DNA of 64,000 nt from Agromyces mediolanus (GCF_014648575.1 NZ_BMRJ01000003.1:107463-171462), one strand, 5' to 3'. Counted from the first letter of the stretch, positions 40,136 through 50,425 are shown. The notes: generated by a model from the sequence alone, not told the origin. A program made the numbers and translations.

Positions 40136-42925
40136 TCAGACGCGAGGCTTCTCGCGCAGCTCCACGGTCTCGATCTCGTCGCCGACCTGGATGTCGTTGT
40201 ACTTGCCGAGGCCGATACCGCACTCGAAGTCCGTGCGGACCTCGGTGACGTCGTCCTTGAACCGGCGCAGCGACTCGATGGCGAGCCCGTCCGCGAGGAC
40301 GACGCCGTCGCGGATGACGCGCGCCTTCGCGTTGCGGGTGATCGTGCCCGAACGGACGATGACACCGGCGATGTTGCCGAACTTCGAGGAGCGGAACACC
40401 TCGCGGATCTCGGCGACACCCGACTGGACCTCTTCGTACTCGGGCTTGAGCATGCCCTTGAGCGAGTTCTCGATGTCGTCGATCGCGTTGTAGATGACCG
40501 AGTAGAAGCGCACGTCGACGCCCTCGCGGGCGGCGCGCTCGCGCGCCTTCACGTCGGGCCGCACGTTGAAGCCGATCACGATCGCGTTGTCGATGGTGGC
40601 CAGGTCGATGTCCGACTCCGTGATCGCACCGACGCCGCGGTGCAGGATGCGGAGCTGGACCGAGTCGTCGACCTCGATCTTCATCAGGGACTCCTCGAGC
40701 GCCTCCACGGCACCCGACACGTCGCCCTTGATGATGAGGTTGAGCGCCTCGACCTTGCCCTCCTCGAGGGCCCGGGTGAAGTCCTCGAGCGAGATGCGCT
40801 TGCGGGCCTTCGCGAGCTGCGCGTTCCGCTGGGCGGCCTCGCGCTTCTCGGCGATCTGGCGCGCCGTGCGGTCGTCCTCGGTCACGAGGAAGGTGTCGCC
40901 GGCGCGGGGCACCGAGGACAGACCCTGCACCTGGACCGGACGCGACGGCAGCGCGGCCTCGACCGGCTCGCCGTTCTCGTCGCTCATCGCCCGGACGCGG
41001 CCGTACGCCGTGCCCGCGACGATCGCGTCGCCGACCTTGAGCGTGCCCGACTGGATGAGCACGGTCGCCACGGCGCCGCGGCCCTTGTCGAGCTTCGCCT
41101 CGATCGCGACACCGCGGGCGTCCTTGTCGGGGTTGGCCCGCAGGTCGAGCCCGGCGTCGGCCGTGAGCAGCACCGCGTCGAGCAGGTCCTGGATGCCGAT
41201 GCCCTCGCGAGCCGAGACGTCGACGAACATGACGTCGCCGCCGTACTCCTCGGCCACGAGGCCGAACTCGGTGAGCTGCTGGCGCACCTTGGCGGGGTTC
41301 GCCTCGGGCTTGTCGATCTTGTTCACCGCGACCACGATCGGCACGTTCGCCGACTGCGCGTGGTTCAGCGCCTCGACCGTCTGCGGCATGATGCCGTCGT
41401 CGGCCGCGACCACGAGGATCGCGATGTCGGTGACCTGCGCACCACGGGCACGCATGGCGGTGAACGCCTCGTGACCCGGGGTGTCGATGAAGGTGATCGC
41501 GCGGTCGATGCCCTCGTGCTGGGTGTGCACCTGGTAGGCACCGATGTGCTGGGTGATGCCGCCGGCCTCGCCCGCCACGACGTTCGCGTTGCGGATGGCG
41601 TCGAGCAGTCGGGTCTTACCGTGGTCGACGTGACCCATGACGGTGACGACCGGGGGCCGCTGGGCCAGGTCTTCGTCGGTCTCGTCCTCGAGCTCCTGGT
41701 CGAGGTCGATGTCGAAGCCCTCGAGGAGCTCGCGGTCCTCGTCCTCGGGCGAGACGATCTGGATCTTGTAGCCGAGCTCCTCGCCGAGCACCTGGAAGGT
41801 GGCCTCGTCGAGCGACTCGGTCGCCGTCGCCATCTCACCGAGGTGGAACAGCACGGTCACGAGCGAACCGGGGTTCGCATCGATCTTGTCGGCGAAGTCC
41901 GAGATGGAGGCGCCGCGGCGCAGACGGATCGGGGTCGAGCCGTCGCCGCGGGGCACGCTCACGCCGCCGAGCGACGGAGCCTCCCGCATCTCGAATTCTG
42001 CCCGCTTCGTCCGCTTCGACTTGCGCGCCTTGCTCTTGCCGCCACCGCGGCCGAACGCGCCGGCCGTGCCGCCGCCGGGGCCACGGCCACGGCCGCCGCC
42101 ACCCGCGGGACGCGGGCCGCCGAAGCCGCCGCCGGGGCGCTGGAAGCCGCCGGCACCTGCACCGGGACCGCCCGGACGGCCTGCGCCGCCGGGAGCGCCG
42201 CCGGGGCGGAAGCCGCCGCCACCGCCGGGACGACCTGCGCCGCCCGGACGACCGGGGCCGCCGGGACGCGGGGCGCCGGGGCGCGGCGAACCGGGACGGG
42301 GCGCCTGCGGGCGCGGGATGTTGCCGGGGCTCGGGCGCTGGCCCATGCCCTGCGAGCTCGAGAACGGGTTGTTGCCCGGGCGGGGCTGCGCGGGGCGCTG
42401 GCCCATGCCCTGCGAGCTCGAGAAGGGGTTGTTGCCCGGACGCGAGGAGGCGGGCTTCGGGCCGGCCGGACGCGGCGCGCCGGGCTTCGGTGCGCCACCG
42501 GGCTTGACGGCGTCGCCGGCGGGCTGCTCGGCGGCGGGCGCCTGCGGGGCGCCGCCCTGCTCGGCGGCGGCCTTCTCGGCAGCAGCCTTCTCGGCGGCGG
42601 CCTTCTCGGCCTGCGCCTGGCGCTCGGCGACCGTCAGCGGGGCCTCGCCAGCGGGGGCGGGTGCCGGCGCGGGAGCCGCAGCGGGCTTCGGACCCGGCTT
42701 GGGGCCGGGCTTCGCCGCCGCCGGCTTCGGTGCCGCGGCGGGCGCCGCGGTGCCAGCGGCTCCGGCGGCCTCGAGGGCGGCCTTGAGCTTGCGGGCGACG
42801 GGGGGTTCGATCGACGAGGACGGGCCCTTGACGTATTCGCCCAGTTCCTTCAGCTTCTCGAGGGCGATCTTGGTGTCGACCCCGAGCTCGCTGGCGATCT
42901 CGTGTACGCGTGGTTTGGCAGCCAC
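40136..42925 (-). CDS. infB: Translation initiation factor IF-2
   Basis: GTPase that places initiator tRNA on the 30S subunit. 929 residues: N-terminal helix-turn ([19 protein letters not shown]), a low-complexity Ala/Pro/Gly region about 50-300 with a duplicated 20-residue unit, then the G domain (GHVDHGKT at about 430, DTPGHE, NKID) and domains II-IV. GTG start preceded by AGGAGAG. Follows ylxR by 85 bases; the mRNA probably begins before nusA. Confidence 0.95.
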   Translation of the reverse strand: MAAKPRVHEIASELGVDTKIALEKLKELGEYVKGPSSSIEPPVARKLKAALEAAGAAGTAAPAAAPKPAAAKPGPKPGPKPAAAPAPAPAPAGEAPLTVAERQAQAEKAAAEKAAAEKAAAEQGGAPQAPAAEQPAGDAVKPGGAPKPGAPRPAGPKPASSRPGNNPFSSSQGMGQRPAQPRPGNNPFSSSQGMGQRPSPGNIPRPQAPRPGSPRPGAPRPGGPGRPGGAGRPGGGGGFRPGGAPGGAGRPGGPGAGAGGFQRPGGGFGGPRPAGGGGRGRGPGGGTAGAFGRGGGKSKARKSKRTKRAEFEMREAPSLGGVSVPRGDGSTPIRLRRGASISDFADKIDANPGSLVTVLFHLGEMATATESLDEATFQVLGEELGYKIQIVSPEDEDRELLEGFDIDLDQELEDETDEDLAQRPPVVTVMGHVDHGKTRLLDAIRNANVVAGEAGGITQHIGAYQVHTQHEGIDRAITFIDTPGHEAFTAMRARGAQVTDIAILVVAADDGIMPQTVEALNHAQSANVPIVVAVNKIDKPEANPAKVRQQLTEFGLVAEEYGGDVMFVDVSAREGIGIQDLLDAVLLTADAGLDLRANPDKDARGVAIEAKLDKGRGAVATVLIQSGTLKVGDAIVAGTAYGRVRAMSDENGEPVEAALPSRPVQVQGLSSVPRAGDTFLVTEDDRTARQIAEKREAAQRNAQLAKARKRISLEDFTRALEEGKVEALNLIIKGDVSGAVEALEESLMKIEVDDSVQLRILHRGVGAITESDIDLATIDNAIVIGFNVRPDVKARERAAREGVDVRFYSVIYNAIDDIENSLKGMLKPEYEEVQSGVAEIREVFRSSKFGNIAGVIVRSGTITRNAKARVIRDGVVLADGLAIESLRRFKDDVTEVRTDFECGIGLGKYNDIQVGDEIETVELREKPRV
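42334..42439. repeat. Direct repeat in the IF-2 linker
   Basis: Two copies of about 46 bases (42334-42379 and 42394-42439) at an exact 60-base pitch with one mismatch, encoding a duplicated [16 protein letters not shown] unit. Confidence 0.85.
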
Positions 42926-43010
42926 AACTCTCCTGTTCCGGGTCTGCGCCCGGACAGGGGCAGACCGATTAGTGGACGGGTCTCATTTCGAGCCGCTCAT
43001 CAGTGGTCCA

Positions 43011-43256
43011 TTAGCCGTTCAGCCTGTTCTGTACGTCGCTGGTGTCCAGCGAGCCCGTGAATCGGAGCGCGCGTCCGAAGGCACGGCGCCGGTCAGCGAG
43101 CAGGAAGCACTCGCGCGTCGGATGCAGCCACGCGCCCCGCCCAGGACGCACCGCTGCCGCATCTGCGACGAGGTGGGAATCTTGGAGAACGACCCTCAGA
43201 AGTGAGGATCGTGGGGCACGCGCACGGCAAGCGATGCACGTTCTGACGGGTTCCAT
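43011..43256 (-). CDS. ylxR: YlxR (DUF448) RNA-binding protein
   Basis: 81 residues. The conserved CIACRARAPRSSLLRVV replaces the more common CxGCR core but keeps the fold; GRGAWLHP is the second block. Known structures suggest RNA binding, and related proteins influence RNase P and transcription. Sits between nusA and infB as in most Gram-positive genomes, 63 bases after nusA. Confidence 0.88.
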   Translation of the reverse strand: MEPVRTCIACRARAPRSSLLRVVLQDSHLVADAAAVRPGRGAWLHPTRECFLLADRRRAFGRALRFTGSLDTSDVQNRLNG

Positions 43257-43319
43257 GTTACACCCCCGGGCCGCATCCTTCGTCGCGCCGGGACGCGACG
43301 GAGCCGCCGGCGCGGTTCC

Positions 43320-44309
43320 CTACTCTGCCGTGTCCGGCTGGATGTCGATCTTCGCGCCCGTGAGCTTCGCCGCGAGGCGCGCGTTCTGCCCCTCCTTGCC
43401 GATGGCGAGGGAGAGCTGGTAGTCGGGCACGAGCGCGCGCACCGCGCGCAGGGTCTCGTCGACGACGTACGCCCGGGTCACCTTCGCGGGCGACAGGGCC
43501 GAGGCGACGAAGGTCGCGAGGTCGTCGGAGAAGTCGACGATGTCGATCTTCTCGTTGCCGAGCTCGGCGGTGACCGCGCGCACGCGCTGGCCGAGCTCGC
43601 CGATCGCGGCCCCCTTCGCGTTCACGCCGGGCTGGGTGGCGCGGACCGCGATCTTCGTGCGGTGCCCCGCCTCGCGGGCGAGCGAGACGATCTCGACCAC
43701 GCCCGAAGCGATCTCGGGCACCTCGAGGGCGAACAGCTTGCGCACGAGCGCCGGGTGCGTGCGGGACACCGTGATCGAGGGGCCCTTCGCGCCCTTCGCG
43801 ACACTCGTCACGTAGACGCGGATGCGCTGACCGTGCGGGTACTCCTCGCCCGGCACCTGCTCCTCGGGCGGCAGGATCGCCTCGACGGTGCCGAGGTCGA
43901 TGTGCACCATCTTGGGGTTCGGGCCCTGCTGGATGACGCCGGCGACGATGTCGCCCTCGCGGCCCCGGAACTCGCCGAGCACTGCGTCGTCGGCGATGTC
44001 GCGCAGCCGCTGACTGATGACCTGCTTGGCCGCGTAGGCCGCGATGCGGCCGAAGTCGTCGGGGGTGTCCTCGGCCTCGCCCAGGACGTTGCCCTCCTCG
44101 TCGAGCTCGGGCACGAAGATCGCGACGTGCCCGCTCTTGCGGTCGAGCTCGGCGCGCGCGCCGTTCGGATTGGCGTGCCCGTGCTGATTCGGATTGCTGT
44201 GCTTGAGGTAGGCCATCAGGATCGCCTGCTCGATGATCTGCACCAGTTCGTCGAACGGGATCTCTTTCTCGCGCTCCACCATGCGGAGCATGCTGAGGTC
44301 GATATCCAT
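43320..44309 (-). CDS. nusA: Transcription termination/antitermination factor NusA
   Basis: 329 residues, the short actinobacterial type without the C-terminal acidic repeats. N-terminal polymerase-binding domain about 1-105, S1 about 108-180 (GDIVAGVIQQGPNPKMVHIDLG), two KH domains about 180-325 ending NARLAAKLTGAKIDI. GAGGAGG lies before the ATG. The usual upstream partner rimP is missing; a LOG-family gene is there instead. Confidence 0.94.
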   Translation of the reverse strand: MDIDLSMLRMVEREKEIPFDELVQIIEQAILMAYLKHSNPNQHGHANPNGARAELDRKSGHVAIFVPELDEEGNVLGEAEDTPDDFGRIAAYAAKQVISQRLRDIADDAVLGEFRGREGDIVAGVIQQGPNPKMVHIDLGTVEAILPPEEQVPGEEYPHGQRIRVYVTSVAKGAKGPSITVSRTHPALVRKLFALEVPEIASGVVEIVSLAREAGHRTKIAVRATQPGVNAKGAAIGELGQRVRAVTAELGNEKIDIVDFSDDLATFVASALSPAKVTRAYVVDETLRAVRALVPDYQLSLAIGKEGQNARLAAKLTGAKIDIQPDTAE

Positions 44310-44357
44310 CGCCGGCCTCCTCTATTCAGCTCTTCCCGCCGATTCGGCGGAGATCCC

Positions 44358-44386
44358 AGGGTACCGGATCGACCGGCCGGTCAGTA
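44358..44386 (-). promoter_or_regulatory. Promoter of the nusA-ylxR-infB operon
   Basis: TGACCG, 17-base spacer, TACCCT on the minus strand, with a leader of about 42 bases. The spacer contains the perfect palindrome GACCGGCCGGTC (44371-44382), a possible operator. Confidence 0.5.
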
Positions 44387-44416
44387 CCGCCCGATCCCAC
44401 CCGGCGGCGCCGCCGC

Positions 44417-45484
44417 TCAGACGCCGAGCGGCGGCTCCGTCGGCGCGCTGGGCAGTTCGTCGATGGCGCGGATGAGCCGGTGCAGCTCCCCCACCTGCCG
44501 GGGCACGAGTTCGAGCGCCAGTCGCGGCAGCTCGAGCCGGTCGTCGTCGTTGCGCTCGACGGCGAACGGGGCGACCCGTTCGATCCGGCCTCCCGCGAGA
44601 AGCCCGGCGAAGCGCTCGTTGAGCCCGGCGATCTCGGCGTCGCTCGGCTCGGCCCGAAGGCGCAGCACGAGCCGCCCGCCCACCCAGCGGAGCGAGTCGT
44701 AGTTGCGCCAGAAGCCGACGATCTCGTCGACCGCCCGCACCGGGTCCTCGGTGATCAGCACCCGCTCGAGGTCGTCGCTCGCGATGAAGCCGCCGCCCGC
44801 GAGCTCGGTCTCGACGAAGTCCGCCAGTCCGCGCCAGTAGTGGCCGCCCGGCCGGTCGAGCAGGACGATCGGCACCGGCTCGGCCTTGCCCGTCTGCTGC
44901 AGGGTCAGCAGCTCGAACGTCTCGTCGAGCGTGCCGAAGCCCCCAGGGAGGCAGACGAAGCCGCGCGACTCCTTCACGAGCATGAGCTTGCGGGTGAAGA
45001 AGTACTTCATCGCGACGCGGTTCGGGTCGACGAGCACCGGGTTCGGGCTCTCCTCGAACGGCAGCCGGATCGAGACGCCGAGCGAGCGGCGCGGCCCGGC
45101 GCCCTTCGTGGCGGCCTCCATGATGCCGGGACCGGCGCCGGTCACGACCATCCAGCCCTGTTCGGCGAGCGCGGCGGCGACCTGCTCCGCCTGCGCGTAG
45201 CCCGGATCGTCGGGCCGCGTCCGTGCCGAGCCGAAGACGGTCACCTTCGGCACGTCCGCGTACGGCGCGAAGAGCCGGAACGCCGCCCGCATCTCCTCGA
45301 GCGCGGCCGCGGTGATCTTGAGGTCGAGCCGATCGGTGGGATCGGTGCCGAGGTGGAGGCCCGTGACGAGGATCCGCTCGATCAGCGAGCGGTTCGCGGA
45401 GATGCCCGCCTCGGCGATCAGCTCGTCGACGGCGCCCTGCAGCTCGGGCGGAAGACTCGGGGTGTCGGCGGGCGTGAGACTCAT
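44417..45484 (-). CDS. LOG-family protein (TIGR00730 type)
   Basis: 355 residues. The phosphoribohydrolase core about 80-250 has GSART, VVTGAGPGIMEAATKGA and PGGFGTLDE, the latter being the LOG signature; core enzymes release the base from cytokinin-like nucleoside monophosphates or hydrolyse nucleotides. The N-terminal 80 and C-terminal 100 residues are extra to the small LOG proteins and match the long form. Lies between proS and nusA where rimP is expected. Start at the ATG with GAGGCT six bases upstream. Confidence 0.82.
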   Translation of the reverse strand: MSLTPADTPSLPPELQGAVDELIAEAGISANRSLIERILVTGLHLGTDPTDRLDLKITAAALEEMRAAFRLFAPYADVPKVTVFGSARTRPDDPGYAQAEQVAAALAEQGWMVVTGAGPGIMEAATKGAGPRRSLGVSIRLPFEESPNPVLVDPNRVAMKYFFTRKLMLVKESRGFVCLPGGFGTLDETFELLTLQQTGKAEPVPIVLLDRPGGHYWRGLADFVETELAGGGFIASDDLERVLITEDPVRAVDEIVGFWRNYDSLRWVGGRLVLRLRAEPSDAEIAGLNERFAGLLAGGRIERVAPFAVERNDDDRLELPRLALELVPRQVGELHRLIRAIDELPSAPTEPPLGV

Positions 45485-45542
45485 GCCCCCAGCCTCGCAC
45501 GGGGCGCGGCGATCCTCGCCCGCCGCGCCCGCGCGATCCGGC

Positions 45543-47312
45543 TCAGTCGGCGTCGAGCGCGGCGACGACGCCGTCGATCGGCAGCTGCACGCGGTCGCCG
45601 CTCGCACGGTCCCACAGCTCGACGACGCCCTCGGCGACGCCGCGGCCGGCGATGACGATCTTCGGCACGCCGATGAGCTCGGCATCGGCGAACTTCACGC
45701 CGGGCGAGAGCTTCGGGCGGTCGTCGTAGAGCACTTCGCGTCCGCTCTCCTCGAGCTCGGCGACGATGCGCTCCGCGGCGTCGAAGGCGGCCTGGTCCTT
45801 GCCCGTCGCGAGGACGTGCACGTCGAACGGCGCGACCGCGGCGGGCCAGACGAGGCCCTTCTCGTCGTTGTTGAGCTCGGCGATGATCGCGAGGATGCGG
45901 GTGACGCCGATGCCGTACGAGCCCATCGTCACGGTGGCGAGCTTGCCGTTCTCGTCGAGCACCTTGAGGCCGAGCGCCTCCGCGTACTTGCGGCCGAGCT
46001 GGAAGACGTGGCCGATCTCCATGCCGCGGGCGATCTCGACCGGGCCGGAGCCGTCGGGGGCGGGGTCGCCGTCGCGGACGTCGGAGGCCTCGACCGTGCC
46101 GTCGGCGACGAAGTCCCGACCGGCCACGAGCCCGAAGACGTGCTTCTGGTCGACGTTGGCGCCGGTGATCCACTCGGTGCCGTCGACGACGCGCGGGTCG
46201 AGCAGGTAGCGGATGCCGGTGGCCGACTCCTCGCCGAGCACCGGGCCGTCCTCCGACCAGGGGCCGATGTAGCCCTTGACGAGACCGGGGTGCTTGGCGA
46301 AATAGGCCTCGGTGGCGGGCTCGACCTCGGCCGGCGCGAACGCGACCTCGACGCGCTTCATCTCGACCTCGCGGTCGCCGGGCACGCCGACGACGACGAG
46401 CTCGCGGCTGCCGTCGAGCTGGGTCAGCGCGAGCACGACGTTCTTCAGCGTGTCGGCCGCGGTCCAGTCGCGACCGTCGGGCCGGGGCACCTCCGCGTTC
46501 GCCAGGTCGACGAGCGTCTGGATGGTCGGCGTGTTCGGCGAGTCGACCACGACGGGGGCGGGCAGGCCGTCGAAGGGGATGGGATCCGGCACCACGGTCG
46601 TGAACGCCTCGACGTTGGCCGCGTAGCCGCCGGCGGAGCGCACGAAGGTGTCCTCGCCGACCGGCGTCGGGTGCAGGAACTCCTCGCTCTTCGAGCCGCC
46701 CATCGCGCCGGCGTCGGCCTGCACGATGACGTACTCGAGGCCGAGCCGCGTGAAGATGCGCTCGTAGGCGTCGCGCTGCGCCTGGTACGAGGCATCCAGC
46801 CCCTCGTCGCTGACATCGAAGGAGTAGGCGTCCTTCATCGTGAACTCGCGGCCGCGGAGGAGGCCCGCGCGCGGCCGGGCCTCGTCGCGGTACTTGTCCT
46901 GGATCTGGAAGATCGTGAGCGGCAGATCCTTGTACGAGGAGTACAGGTCCTTCACGAGCAGCGTGAAGGACTCCTCGTGCGTCGGCGCGAGGAGGTAGTC
47001 GGCGCCCTTGCGGTCCTGCAGGCGGAACAGTGCGTCGCCGTACTCGGTCCAGCGATTCGTGAGCTCGTAAGGCTCGCGCGGCAGCAGCGCGGGGAAGTGC
47101 ACCTCGTGGGCCCCGGCCGCGGTCATCTCCTCGCGGACGATGCGCTCGATCTTCGCCTTCACCCGCAGGCCCAGCGGCAGCCACGCGAAGATGCCCGGCG
47201 CCTGGCGCCGGATGTAGCCGGCGCGGACGAGCAGCTTGTGGCTCGTGACCTCGGCGTCGGCGGGGTCTTCACGGAGGGTGCGGAGGAAGAAGTTCGTAAG
47301 ACGTGTGGGCAC
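45543..47312 (-). CDS. proS: Prolyl-tRNA synthetase
   Basis: Class II aminoacyl-tRNA synthetase, 589 residues of the bacterial type with an inserted editing domain about 225-400. Motif-type segments include [25 protein letters not shown] and [20 protein letters not shown]; the C-terminal anticodon domain has [15 protein letters not shown] start with TAGACT six bases upstream, so leaderless. Divergent from the RNB ribonuclease gene. Confidence 0.95.
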   Translation of the reverse strand: MPTRLTNFFLRTLREDPADAEVTSHKLLVRAGYIRRQAPGIFAWLPLGLRVKAKIERIVREEMTAAGAHEVHFPALLPREPYELTNRWTEYGDALFRLQDRKGADYLLAPTHEESFTLLVKDLYSSYKDLPLTIFQIQDKYRDEARPRAGLLRGREFTMKDAYSFDVSDEGLDASYQAQRDAYERIFTRLGLEYVIVQADAGAMGGSKSEEFLHPTPVGEDTFVRSAGGYAANVEAFTTVVPDPIPFDGLPAPVVVDSPNTPTIQTLVDLANAEVPRPDGRDWTAADTLKNVVLALTQLDGSRELVVVGVPGDREVEMKRVEVAFAPAEVEPATEAYFAKHPGLVKGYIGPWSEDGPVLGEESATGIRYLLDPRVVDGTEWITGANVDQKHVFGLVAGRDFVADGTVEASDVRDGDPAPDGSGPVEIARGMEIGHVFQLGRKYAEALGLKVLDENGKLATVTMGSYGIGVTRILAIIAELNNDEKGLVWPAAVAPFDVHVLATGKDQAAFDAAERIVAELEESGREVLYDDRPKLSPGVKFADAELIGVPKIVIAGRGVAEGVVELWDRASGDRVQLPIDGVVAALDAD

Positions 47313-47318
47313 GCGACG

Positions 47319-47324
47319 AGTCTA
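47319..47324 (-). promoter_or_regulatory. -10 box TAGACT of proS
   Basis: Six bases before the GTG at 47312. Confidence 0.5.
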
Positions 47325-47362
47325 GTTGCGAGCGGCGGACCCCTCCGCGCGCGGGCGGCTCG

Positions 47363-47368
47363 TAGGCT
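47363..47368 (+). promoter_or_regulatory. -10 box TAGGCT of the RNB gene
   Basis: Six bases before the ATG at 47375; back to back with the proS promoter in a 62-base gap. Confidence 0.5.
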
Positions 47369-47374
47369 GGCTGC

Positions 47375-48841
47375 ATGCCGGCCCGACGCACGCACCTCGC
47401 CCTGTCCACCGCGCAGAGCGAGCTCGGCGAGGCCCTCGCGGCGCTGCGCACGGAGCTCGAGCTGCCGGGCGAGTTCTCTCCCGAGGTGCTCACCGAGGCC
47501 GAGGCGGCGCGCGCCGCGGAGCCCCCGCCCGCGCGCGACCTCCGCGAGCTGGCGTTCGTCACGCTCGATCCGGCCGGAGCGCGCGATCTCGATCAGGCGT
47601 TCCTGATCGAGCCGCGGGCGGGTGGCGGATGGCTCGTCCGCTACGCGATCGCCGACGTGCCGTCGTTCGTCCGCCCGGGCGGCGCGGTCGACGCCGAAGC
47701 CCGCCGCCGCGGGCAGAGCCTGTACGCGGCGGACGGCATGATCCCGCTGCATCCGCCCGTCATCGGGGTGGACCACGCGTCCCTCCTGCCGGGCGAGGAC
47801 CGCACCGCCTACGTCTGGTCCTTCGAGCTCGACGACCGCGGCGCCGTGCAGCGGAGCGGTCTCGAGCGCGCGCTCGTCCGCTCGCGGGCCCAGCTCGACT
47901 ACGAGTCGGCGCAGCGCGCCGTCGACGGCGGCGAGCACGACGGACCGCTCGCCGAGCTGCCCGCCTTCGGGGCGGCCCGGCTCGAGCAGGAACGGCTCCG
48001 CGGCGGTGCGAGCCTGGACCTGCCCGACGAGGAGGTGGTGCGGGACGAGCACGGCGGCTACCGCATCGAGCGGCGACTGCCCCTGCCGGTGGAGACCTGG
48101 AACGCGCAGCTCTCGATCCTGACGGGCATCGAAGCCGCCCGGCTCATGCTCGAGGGCGGGGTCGGGGTGCTGCGGACCATGCCGCCGCCCGCCCCCGATG
48201 CGATCGCGGCGTTCCGCACCCGGGCGGCCGCGCTCGGGCTGCCATGGCCGGAGCGGATGGCGTACGGCGACTACCTGCGCGGCCTCGATCGGCGGGACCC
48301 GCGCACCGGACCGGTGCTGCGGGCCGCCGCCTCGCTCTTCCGCGGCGCCGGCTACGAGGTGTTCGACGGCACCGCGCCCGCCGATCCCGGGCAGGCCGCG
48401 ATCGCCGCGCCGTACGCGCATGTCACCGCGCCGATCCGGCGGCTCGTCGACCGCTGGGGACTCGTCGCGAGCCTCGCGATCGCCGAGGGCCGGCCGGTGC
48501 CCGCCTGGCTCCGCGAGAGCCTGCCCGAGCTGCCGCCGCTCATGCAGGCCGCCGCCGCCCGCGCGAGCCGGCTCGAGCAGGCGACCCTCGACCGGGTCGA
48601 GGCGGCGCTCCTGGCCGACCGGGTGGGCGAGGTCTTCGAGGCGACCGTCGTCGAGGCGCGCGGCGAGGACCGCCTCGTCGTCCAGCTTGACGAGCCGGCG
48701 GTCACCGCGAACTGCCAGGCGCCGGCCGGACGGCCGATGCCGCGAGCCGGCGAGCGGATGCCGATCGTGCTGGAGCACGCCGACATCCGCTCTGGCTCGA
48801 TCGGATTCAGGCCCGGCGGCGGCGCAGCGCTGCCGTCGTGA
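47375..48841 (+). CDS. RNB-domain 3'-5' exoribonuclease, minimal RNase II/R type
   Basis: 488 residues. Catalytic Asp cluster DPAGARDLDQA about 68-79, TAPIRRLVDRW in the core and a short C-terminal beta-rich part. Cold-shock and classical S1 domains are absent or minimal, making it shorter than RNase R (about 700-800) and RNase II (about 640). It overlaps the 3' end of the LASTG gene by 35 bases on opposite strands. Role in RNA turnover; the missing domains would change substrate choice. Confidence 0.88.
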   Translation: MPARRTHLALSTAQSELGEALAALRTELELPGEFSPEVLTEAEAARAAEPPPARDLRELAFVTLDPAGARDLDQAFLIEPRAGGGWLVRYAIADVPSFVRPGGAVDAEARRRGQSLYAADGMIPLHPPVIGVDHASLLPGEDRTAYVWSFELDDRGAVQRSGLERALVRSRAQLDYESAQRAVDGGEHDGPLAELPAFGAARLEQERLRGGASLDLPDEEVVRDEHGGYRIERRLPLPVETWNAQLSILTGIEAARLMLEGGVGVLRTMPPPAPDAIAAFRTRAAALGLPWPERMAYGDYLRGLDRRDPRTGPVLRAAASLFRGAGYEVFDGTAPADPGQAAIAAPYAHVTAPIRRLVDRWGLVASLAIAEGRPVPAWLRESLPELPPLMQAAAARASRLEQATLDRVEAALLADRVGEVFEATVVEARGEDRLVVQLDEPAVTANCQAPAGRPMPRAGERMPIVLEHADIRSGSIGFRPGGGAALPS

Positions 48842-50312
48842 CGAGCCCGATCCCCGCGAACGCGAGGAGCGCCGCGGCGAGCAGGCCACCGGCGGGTTCC
48901 GCCCCGGTCGACGCGAGCTCGTCGCCGGAGACCGCGGCGGGCTCCAGGTCCGCGACGACGACGGACGCGGCGGGTGCCGCGGCCGGAGCGGGCGCCGGCG
49001 CCGCCGGCTCCTCCCCCTCGTTCGGGAAAATCGGCGCACCGCCGACGTTCCCGAAGGCGAAGATGAAGGTGTTCGGCGTGCCGCCGCTCGGGTCGCTGCT
49101 CGTCTGGCCGAAGGAGTAGGCCTCGGCGCCGACCGCGGCGAGGGCGGCCCGCGCCTCCGCCTCGTTCGCGGCCGCCCCGTAGAAGATCACGAAGCCGAGC
49201 GAGGCACCGGGCCCGAGCGGACCGAAGGCGAAGTCGAACAGCGCCCCGTGATCGGCGGGACCGTCGTCGACGGCGTTGCCCTCGAAGCGGATCGAGCTCG
49301 GTCCCGCCAGCGGGTTCGGGCTCGCGAAGCCGTCGTCGCTCGAGTAGGCGAGCGCGCTCGCCGAGCCGCCGTCGATCGTGACGAACTCGTTGAACGCCGT
49401 CGGCTCGATGTCCCAGTCCATGACGCGGCGGTACTTCACGGTGGCGATGGTCTCCCCCGTCAGGTTCTCGATCGTCACGTTCACCTGGTAGAGGTTGCTC
49501 GTCGCCGTCGAGGGCACGTACTGATGGGTGACGCGGAACACCGGTCGGGCCTCCGCGTCCTGGATCACGACGACGGACGTCGCCGTCGAGGCGGTGTGCG
49601 TGAAGGACTCGAGCACGAGGTTGGTGCCGCCCGGTCCTTCGGTGTCGAGGTTCGCGCCGCCCCAGACCCCGCTCGCCGGGTCTGCGACGCCCCAGCCCTC
49701 GCAGAGGCATCCCGGCGAGGTGGCGTCGTTGTTCGTCGGCAGGAAGTCGAGCCCGGCGTCGCCCGGTCCGGCCTTCGAGCCGGCGGCGTTCGAGGTGTTG
49801 AGCTCGCCCGTCGGGTTCACGGCGAGCAGGATCGTGCCGTTGTCGATGCAGACCGCGGGGTAGCACGGGTCGCCGGGCTCGGGGACGGCCAGCGGGAGCA
49901 GTGCCGACGCCTCGGTGGCGCCGAAGAGCGTCACGATGGGTTCCGTCGCCGGTTCGGCGAAGGAGTCCGCCGCGCTCGTGCCGGGTTCGGCGACGACCAC
50001 CGCGGGCGGAACGGGCGCCGGCTCGGGTGCGGCGGCGGGATCGGACTCGTCGGATGCCGCGTCGACCGGTGCCGTGGCAGGGTCGGGTGCCGGCTCGGGT
50101 TCCGGCGTGGGTTCGGCGGGCGCCGGGGCGGGTTCGGGCGCCGGCTCGGCGGCCGCGGGATCTGCCGGGGCGGTGACGGCCGCGGGATCGGCCGGAGCCG
50201 GCTCCTCGGCCTGCGCCGCGAGCGGCGCGATCAGGAGGCTCAGCGCGGCGAGCGCGGCACCGGCACCGAGGCCGGCGCCGAGCCGCGCGCGAGCGCGCGT
50301 TCGGATGGACAT
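48807..50312 (-). CDS. Sortase-anchored surface protein with LASTG sorting signal
   Basis: 501 residues. Signal peptide about 1-36 (IAPLAAQAEE); Ala/Pro/Glu-rich stalk about 37-110 made mostly of acidic PAP/PEP units; a folded domain about 130-440 with paired cysteines (CYPAVC, CLCEG) and beta-rich composition; a second Ala/Pro stretch; LASTG at 466-470, hydrophobic helix, then RRRR. LAXTG is the class E sortase motif of high-GC Gram-positives. No sortase gene is present in the window. Ligand of the folded domain unknown. Confidence 0.82.
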   Translation of the reverse strand: MSIRTRARARLGAGLGAGAALAALSLLIAPLAAQAEEPAPADPAAVTAPADPAAAEPAPEPAPAPAEPTPEPEPAPDPATAPVDAASDESDPAAAPEPAPVPPAVVVAEPGTSAADSFAEPATEPIVTLFGATEASALLPLAVPEPGDPCYPAVCIDNGTILLAVNPTGELNTSNAAGSKAGPGDAGLDFLPTNNDATSPGCLCEGWGVADPASGVWGGANLDTEGPGGTNLVLESFTHTASTATSVVVIQDAEARPVFRVTHQYVPSTATSNLYQVNVTIENLTGETIATVKYRRVMDWDIEPTAFNEFVTIDGGSASALAYSSDDGFASPNPLAGPSSIRFEGNAVDDGPADHGALFDFAFGPLGPGASLGFVIFYGAAANEAEARAALAAVGAEAYSFGQTSSDPSGGTPNTFIFAFGNVGGAPIFPNEGEEPAAPAPAPAAAPAASVVVADLEPAAVSGDELASTGAEPAGGLLAAALLAFAGIGLVTTAALRRRRA

Positions 50313-50425
50313 GGGTATCGCTCCATTCGTGCAGCCGCCCGGGCAGGCGGCAGTCGGGTTCGGCGATTCCCGGAACGGGGCGGAGGCGGTACCGGCGCGG
50401 CGTCCCGGTTCACGCCATCACGGTA

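Noticed and set aside
43281-43300. CGTCGCG/CGCGACG hairpin between nusA and ylxR
   Set aside because: Only seven pairs and inside an operon; not convincing as a terminator.
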